NCBI GenBank assembly: GCA_023705905.1 | Contig: BPTK01000020.1 | Span: 1 to 32,250, forward strand | DNA from: Candidatus Heimdallarchaeota archaeon | GTDB lineage: Archaea > Asgardarchaeota > Heimdallarchaeia > Heimdallarchaeales > Heimdallarchaeaceae | Direction of reading: 5' to 3' | Length of the DNA: 32,250 nucleotides | Shown here: one piece after another, positions 28,245 through 32,250 of the stretch | Numbering within the stretch: position 1 is the first letter of the stretch | Layout of the letters: every line of letters starts with the position of its first letter | Notes under the pieces: generated by a model | Databases searched by the model: none | Told to the model about the DNA's origin: nothing | What the model saw: only the letters and a program-made list of their open reading frames with translations | Position numbers and translations under genes: made by a program

Positions 28245-31192
28245 GTTTTTTTGTCCTCCTTCTCCGTTTGCCTTCCTGCTAATGCCGCCCAAAGACCCAA
28301 AATGAATATGAACAATCCAGCAGCACCAAGAACTACGCCCTGAATCCAAGAATAATTTGCGAAAAGAGATTCAAGACCCGCGATTGCACCTGCAGCAAGG
28401 ATAAATATGAGACCTTCAACCATCAGACCCACATGTGCCTGCTCAGGCTTAAATGATAGAAGACCAAGTAATGCAAGTATCAAAACTCCAAGATATGCAT
28501 ATCCGACACTTATGCCCCCTGCCGACACCGGTGAAGGGCCGAAAAACAGAGCTAATATGTCATCTAATGTAGAAACATCTGTTATAATGTAGCTTTGCTT
28601 TGTCAATATGGGGATCCAGCCAGTGGTAAATGTTCCCAATGCCTGAAAAGTGACGTTGATGCGCCATACGTATTCCTCATCTTTATCGTAGCCGTCAACA
28701 GTTGTGAATGTAAAGTTATAATTATTTATTCCCCCCATTTCCTCAGTATAGACTATTGTTCTATTATGATAATTTGCTACTGACATGCTCACGCTTATTG
28801 TGCTCTCTGTGAGGTCCGTATAGTCCAGATACAACAATGTATCGCTTCTCCCTAAGGAAACATCAATATGATCCCAAATTGCATACTCAAAAAGCATTTC
28901 AGCGGGTATTGTAATAACAACTGAATCTTCTGCACCCGTGGGGGCTTTACCGATGTACTCCAACTCAGCTACATCTGATTTTATACCCATATAATAGATT
29001 TTTCCAAACACCAACGTAGGAGTGATTTGCATATCAAGATCGAGATATTCTGAATGAATAATCATCTTATCTCCGTTTTTAGCATACAAATATATATATA
29101 CATATGCATTGTCTTCATAAGAAAAAGAACCATGATTATCTGCAAAAGTATATTGATATTCACCTAAAAATGTTTTATTAGCCCAGTTTGCCATTGTACC
29201 TAATGCAAGTGGAACATATTCAAGATCAGTCCGTAGATAAAAAGTGATATTCTGACCTTCAAACTGATCAACTACCAAAGTTCTAGTACAAAAATCAGCG
29301 TTTTCCCAGAACCACCAAACAGTGTCGTATCCTTTCCATTGAAACTCCATCTCACGTGGGAGATTAGTTGCATTGATAGTCCAAGATCCATCCGTTTCAT
29401 CAGTATCGGTAAGATTTGAATCCGTGATATACCATTCTTTGCCTTCCTCATAATAATTCTCCTCAAAACTACCACCCAATATGTGCGGCCCTAGAGAAGA
29501 AAAATACCGCACATAAAAAATATGTTTATGATAATCCCGGGTGTCAAGATTGAGCGGGATGTATCCATATGTTGAATTTTCATATCTTACACTGATGGTA
29601 TAGAGACCTGAAAGTGTTGTGCCTGATGTAGTTGTACGTCCCTGACTCTTAGACCACAATATGGGAGAATGGGTGTCATTGACATATGTCCATGCAGAGA
29701 AAAAATAGGTTGTACTAGATAACAATGCTGATTTATTATACCACGTTCCAGTATCATTATAAATCTCCACACCTTCAGTCCAAGTAGGATAAGAATCATT
29801 ACTCATCCGTATAATCGTTGATTGATTTGCTGAAGTATCAGCGTCAAAAGAATTAGTCCAGGACAAATTTATGGACCCATAGCCCTCGTTATTAACTTCA
29901 AAATCATTTGGGGGGCTTGTTGGTGGCATGATAAAATATTTTTCTTCTCCAAAATGATATTCTTCACCATCATTGTACCAAGCCATATAATGATAATAAG
30001 TTGATGCATTGGCATCTATCATTAGCCAATAACCACCAGTATGATCTGAAAGATCTGAAAAGGCGGTCTCATTATTCTCATGAACGGTTTGATTTACAGA
30101 ATTATTTCCCCATAAAAAACCAACGTCTCCCGTTACATTATAACATAGCCCAAAGATTTCAATGGATGTTGAAGAATAAATTATCTCCAAAAGAGTATAT
30201 ATGTGAAAATATGAATTTACATAAATTGTTGACGAGTAATTTCCCATATTCCCGTGATAATCTCTGCATTTAACCCTATATGCACATTCCGTATTTTCAG
30301 AAGCAATACTATGATCTACATATGTTGGTGATTCCTGCCACCCTGAATCCGTTCCATTCCCTGTGATTTCATCAAAATAATAGAGAATAGGTGGATCTGC
30401 ATCAGAAACAGTTGTCGCAGTCATTGTAATGGAATACGCTGCAATAGGCTCAGGTTCTGAATCCCATGTTGACGGATCGGGGCTAGGTGGCGCGTCATCT
30501 GTATCGTACTTGTATACCATGTGCAGTCCATCATTGACCATCCAGAAGAAGTTGCCATCAGTACAAATAGATGTGCCTGTAATGAAACCATAATCCCAAT
30601 GAAAATCCGCATCTTCCCCATCCATATGATATTTATAGACTTCTTTTTGAGTGTAGTTTGTAAGCCAAATATTGACACCATCCGTAGCTATTCCCATGCA
30701 TTGCTGATCTGGAGTCCAACAACCGATATAATTGCCCTGCAGATCATACTTTTCCACCTTGTTTTGATCGTGGAGAACAATCCATAGAAAACCATCATAA
30801 CTTGTAATCTCACCAGGCCCCAGATTCACATTTGCCGTCCAATTACCATTATATCCCCCGCTCAGCGTATAATTATGGATTTTTGCTGTGCCTGCATCCC
30901 GAATATATATGAAATTCCCATATTTGGCGATTCCACCATTATCAAATCCTTCCGTATGTGTAGTTTCAAAAGAACTCAAATAATCCCCTTCCATATCAAA
31001 TTTATAGACATACCCATAATAATCCAATATCCAAATATTAACCCCATCTGTTGTGATCCCCCCCGTCTTTGTGGAAGGTGAAGTTGACCACATTCCAGCA
31101 TAATCTCCTTCCCCTGCATTGATATTTATAGAGAATACTGAGAGAAAAATAAGAAAAACAATTATGATTGGTAACATTTTTTTAGTTTCCAT
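28241..31192 (-). CDS. Beta-propeller surface adhesin (983 aa), copy B
   Basis: Signal peptide (1-26), then about five propeller blades (27-230) with the cores TDGVNIWILDY, VYKFDMEG and VEKYDLQGNYIG, the same blade type as in the 1053-aa adhesin. Fibronectin-III-like domains follow, clearest at about 425-530 (PPNDFEVNNEGYGSINLSWT). A beta-rich region with many N-x-S/T sequons then leads to about three C-terminal membrane helices (about 870-970) and a charged tail (RQTEKEDKKT). Large, glycosylated and membrane-anchored, it is a good candidate for the host-recognition spike of an enveloped particle. An S-layer-like host surface protein is the alternative if the element is a plasmid. Confidence 0.88.
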   Translation of the reverse strand: METKKMLPIIIVFLIFLSVFSININAGEGDYAGMWSTSPSTKTGGITTDGVNIWILDYYGYVYKFDMEGDYLSSFETTHTEGFDNGGIAKYGNFIYIRDAGTAKIHNYTLSGGYNGNWTANVNLGPGEITSYDGFLWIVLHDQNKVEKYDLQGNYIGCWTPDQQCMGIATDGVNIWLTNYTQKEVYKYHMDGEDADFHWDYGFITGTSICTDGNFFWMVNDGLHMVYKYDTDDAPPSPDPSTWDSEPEPIAAYSITMTATTVSDADPPILYYFDEITGNGTDSGWQESPTYVDHSIASENTECAYRVKCRDYHGNMGNYSSTIYVNSYFHIYTLLEIIYSSTSIEIFGLCYNVTGDVGFLWGNNSVNQTVHENNETAFSDLSDHTGGYWLMIDANASTYYHYMAWYNDGEEYHFGEEKYFIMPPTSPPNDFEVNNEGYGSINLSWTNSFDADTSANQSTIIRMSNDSYPTWTEGVEIYNDTGTWYNKSALLSSTTYFFSAWTYVNDTHSPILWSKSQGRTTTSGTTLSGLYTISVRYENSTYGYIPLNLDTRDYHKHIFYVRYFSSLGPHILGGSFEENYYEEGKEWYITDSNLTDTDETDGSWTINATNLPREMEFQWKGYDTVWWFWENADFCTRTLVVDQFEGQNITFYLRTDLEYVPLALGTMANWANKTFLGEYQYTFADNHGSFSYEDNAYVYIYLYAKNGDKMIIHSEYLDLDMQITPTLVFGKIYYMGIKSDVAELEYIGKAPTGAEDSVVITIPAEMLFEYAIWDHIDVSLGRSDTLLYLDYTDLTESTISVSMSVANYHNRTIVYTEEMGGINNYNFTFTTVDGYDKDEEYVWRINVTFQALGTFTTGWIPILTKQSYIITDVSTLDDILALFFGPSPVSAGGISVGYAYLGVLILALLGLLSFKPEQAHVGLMVEGLIFILAAGAIAGLESLFANYSWIQGVVLGAAGLFIFILGLWAALAGRQTEKEDKKT

Positions 31193-31445
31193 CCTGGTCC
31201 TCCTTCTCCTTCTTCTTCTTCTTTTTCGATAGATACATCAGACAACCAGCCATGGACAATACAATTACAAAGCCGAGAATGAACTTGAGATTTTGATATT
31301 CCGCATCATGTGACGTTCCCCCTATCGATTCTTCCATTTCAACAAATTCATCTATCATCATTGAGAATGCAGCAATACACACAATGAACAATAGCAGGAA
31401 TACCCCAATTCTACCCATCAGAGTGATGTCGCTTAGATCCACCAT
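31182..31445 (-). CDS. Two-helix membrane protein with basic tail (87 aa), copy B
   Basis: Two hydrophobic helices (IGVFLLLFIVCIAAFSMMI and FILGFVIVLSMAGCLMYL) surround an acidic loop (EFVEMEESIGG), with a lysine-rich tail (SKKKKKKEKED). It overlaps the adhesin start by 11 nt. The mononucleotide-like lysine tract could slip during replication. No family recognised. Confidence 0.8.
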   Translation of the reverse strand: MVDLSDITLMGRIGVFLLLFIVCIAAFSMMIDEFVEMEESIGGTSHDAEYQNLKFILGFVIVLSMAGCLMYLSKKKKKKEKEDQDGN

Positions 31446-31681
31446 TATTCTCGCTTCTCCTGCACTTCTCTCCAGAGTGCGAATGATTGCTTTACAAAAT
31501 AGACGCCGGGAACAATAGTCCAGATGAAAAAGGCTATAGGTTTCAGAGGGTGCACCACAGGCATAAATACTTTTGCTACGTCAATAACGGCATTGATGAC
31601 AAAATAGCCAACCCCGAACAAAAACAGATTGCGTGCGAAGGCGTATATCTCCTTTAGCATGAGCACATGTAATGTGCTCAT
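31445..31681 (-). CDS. Two-helix membrane protein, first gene of surface operon (78 aa), copy B
   Basis: Same protein as in copy A, with its start codon inside the inverted repeat at 31659-31681. It leads the surface operon in both the main element and the branch beyond 31735, so it belongs to the shared cassette. Confidence 0.75.
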   Translation of the reverse strand: MSTLHVLMLKEIYAFARNLFLFGVGYFVINAVIDVAKVFMPVVHPLKPIAFFIWTIVPGVYFVKQSFALWREVQEKRE

Positions 31682-31706
31682 AATATAAATAATAGTAACA
31701 TTTATA
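31659..31706 (-). promoter_or_regulatory. Surface-operon promoter with palindrome, copy B
   Basis: Identical to 5002-5049: TATAAAT about 22 nt before the ATG, and 10-bp inverted-repeat arms enclosing the start codon. Further upstream the sequence starts to differ from copy A at 31736. Confidence 0.6.
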
Positions 31707-31735
31707 GCACATTTGCGGGAAATAGAGTATATAAT

Positions 31736-31929
31736 GCCCCATCCCCACTCCTATATATTTAATTATTTCATTATACTCATTGTTTTGAATCTAGTCTTAT
31801 TGCACGTCATGTCGCCCGAAAAAGCCTATGTTGTTTTGAAAAAAGTTGTTTTAAAGAAAAAAGAAAAGTTGATTTATAAAAAAAGAAGGGAAATTAAAAA
31901 AATAAATGAGGGAGATTTTTGCAAACCAT
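31736..31929 (-). promoter_or_regulatory. Diverged upstream region of copy B
   Basis: No gene is visible. Related to 5079-5190 with substitutions and small indels (both keep a string ending TCTAGTCTTATT and CACGTCATGTCGCCCG), then unrelated A-rich DNA. It leads straight to an RHH gene, whereas copy A has the 296-aa P/Q-rich gene in between. Confidence 0.5.
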
Positions 31930-32163
31930 CTAATCGGTCTTCTCAATCTCTTCATCTATCTCTTCAGGTTCTTCAACCAGCTCTTCTTTTGCAGGAGCAG
32001 CAGCTGCACAAGATTTTTGCATCTCACTATGTTCGTCTACAATACGAGAAATAATGCCCGAAGGATTTTTGTCAGAATAGCATCCTTTTTCTTCAAGTTT
32101 CTCCAGCGTTTCTTTTGATATCCGAACCTGGATATCTGCGACTTCTTTTTTTTCTTGAGTCAT
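31930..32163 (-). CDS. RHH regulator with acidic tail, homologue of 6214-6417 (77 aa)
   Basis: Start at ATG 32163 (MTQEKKEVADIQVRISKETL); the frame opens at a TTG three codons earlier. Strand IQVRIS, helix TLEKLEEKG and helix GIISRIVDEHSEM give an RHH fold, followed by an alanine/glutamate-rich acidic tail. Same layout and relative place as the 67-aa protein at 6214-6417 but only moderately similar. TTTATAC on the minus strand lies about 30 nt before the ATG. The window's last bases (ATGCTATACCTTCA) resemble ATGCTATGCCTTCA near 6474, upstream of the other RHH gene. Confidence 0.75.
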   Translation of the reverse strand: MTQEKKEVADIQVRISKETLEKLEEKGCYSDKNPSGIISRIVDEHSEMQKSCAAAAPAKEELVEEPEEIDEEIEKTD

Positions 32164-32250
32164 ATAAATCAAATATCAATATGTAGCACTTGTATAAAGA
32201 TGTTACGCCTGTTACAAAATGAGAGGCACATACCTAATGCTATACCTTCA

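Larger units (their letters stand above)
26658..31735. repeat. 5.08-kb perfect direct repeat, copy B
   Basis: The second copy of 1-5078, here continuous on its left with the remainder of the 1053-aa adhesin gene. To the right of 31735 the sequence departs from that after 5078, first by substitutions and then completely, although related regulatory DNA and an RHH gene follow on both sides. Confidence 0.95.

Noticed and set aside
1-32250. Tailed phage or Borg-type element
   Set aside because: No terminase, portal or HK97-type capsid is visible, there are no inverted terminal repeats or genome-wide tandem repeat arrays, and the long repeat here is direct.

Overview
The window looks archaeal and is almost certainly part of a small mobile genome (a membrane virus or virus-like plasmid), not a chromosome. 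Every supportable gene lies on the minus strand. Genes are small and tightly packed, with ATGA or TAATG overlaps. Several start codons sit about 22-30 nt from an A/T-rich TATA box, either leaderless or behind a GGAGGTG-like site. There are no rRNA or tRNA genes and no housekeeping genes. Large signal-peptide proteins rich in N-x-S/T sequons, one opening with a DUF2341-like domain, suggest a euryarchaeal (possibly Thermoplasmatota or methanogen-related) host; this host guess is weak.

Layout, in transcription order (right to left). (1) 26658-31735, repeated without any difference I could see at 1-5078: a surface module of two small membrane proteins (78 and 87 aa), a 983-aa beta-propeller adhesin, a 151-aa multispanning protein and a 1053-aa DUF2341/propeller adhesin. 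(2) 23358-24607: three small proteins (membrane or unknown) and a ribbon-helix-helix (RHH) regulator. (3) 19281-23333: two GT4 glycosyltransferases, a methyltransferase and a CDP-alcohol phosphatidyltransferase fused to a methyltransferase. (4) 17688-19269: small membrane, zinc-ribbon, RHH and coiled-coil proteins. (5) 13577-17457: a probable virion module. It begins with an 80-aa two-helix protein resembling spindle-shaped-virus major capsid proteins, then an RHH protein with membrane helices, several membrane or helical proteins and a P-loop ATPase. (6) 10488-13576: a repeat-rich non-coding region, winged-helix proteins and a minimal tyrosine recombinase. (7) 7629-10466: a chain of tiny, mostly single-span proteins and a membrane HELLH metalloprotease candidate. 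(8) 5249-7586: a helically phased repeat array, an HTH/zinc-ribbon coiled-coil protein, an RHH protein and a P/Q-rich protein, leading back to the surface module.

Position 1 is exactly the start of a 100-bp perfect repeat inside the 1053-aa gene, and joining 26657 to 1 restores that gene in frame. The simplest reading is a circular element of about 26,657 bp whose assembly ran once around and then left, at 31736, into a related sister element that shares the surface module. A true 5-kb duplication is the alternative. The sister branch keeps a homologous RHH gene and promoter region but lacks the 296-aa P/Q-rich gene.

The working model is an undescribed archaeal, probably spindle-shaped or pleomorphic, enveloped virus with a small helical membrane capsid protein, a packaging-type ATPase, swappable C-terminally anchored adhesins, and its own glycan/lipid-headgroup modification operon. 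The capsid, ATPase and metalloprotease roles are inferred from motifs and context, not proven.
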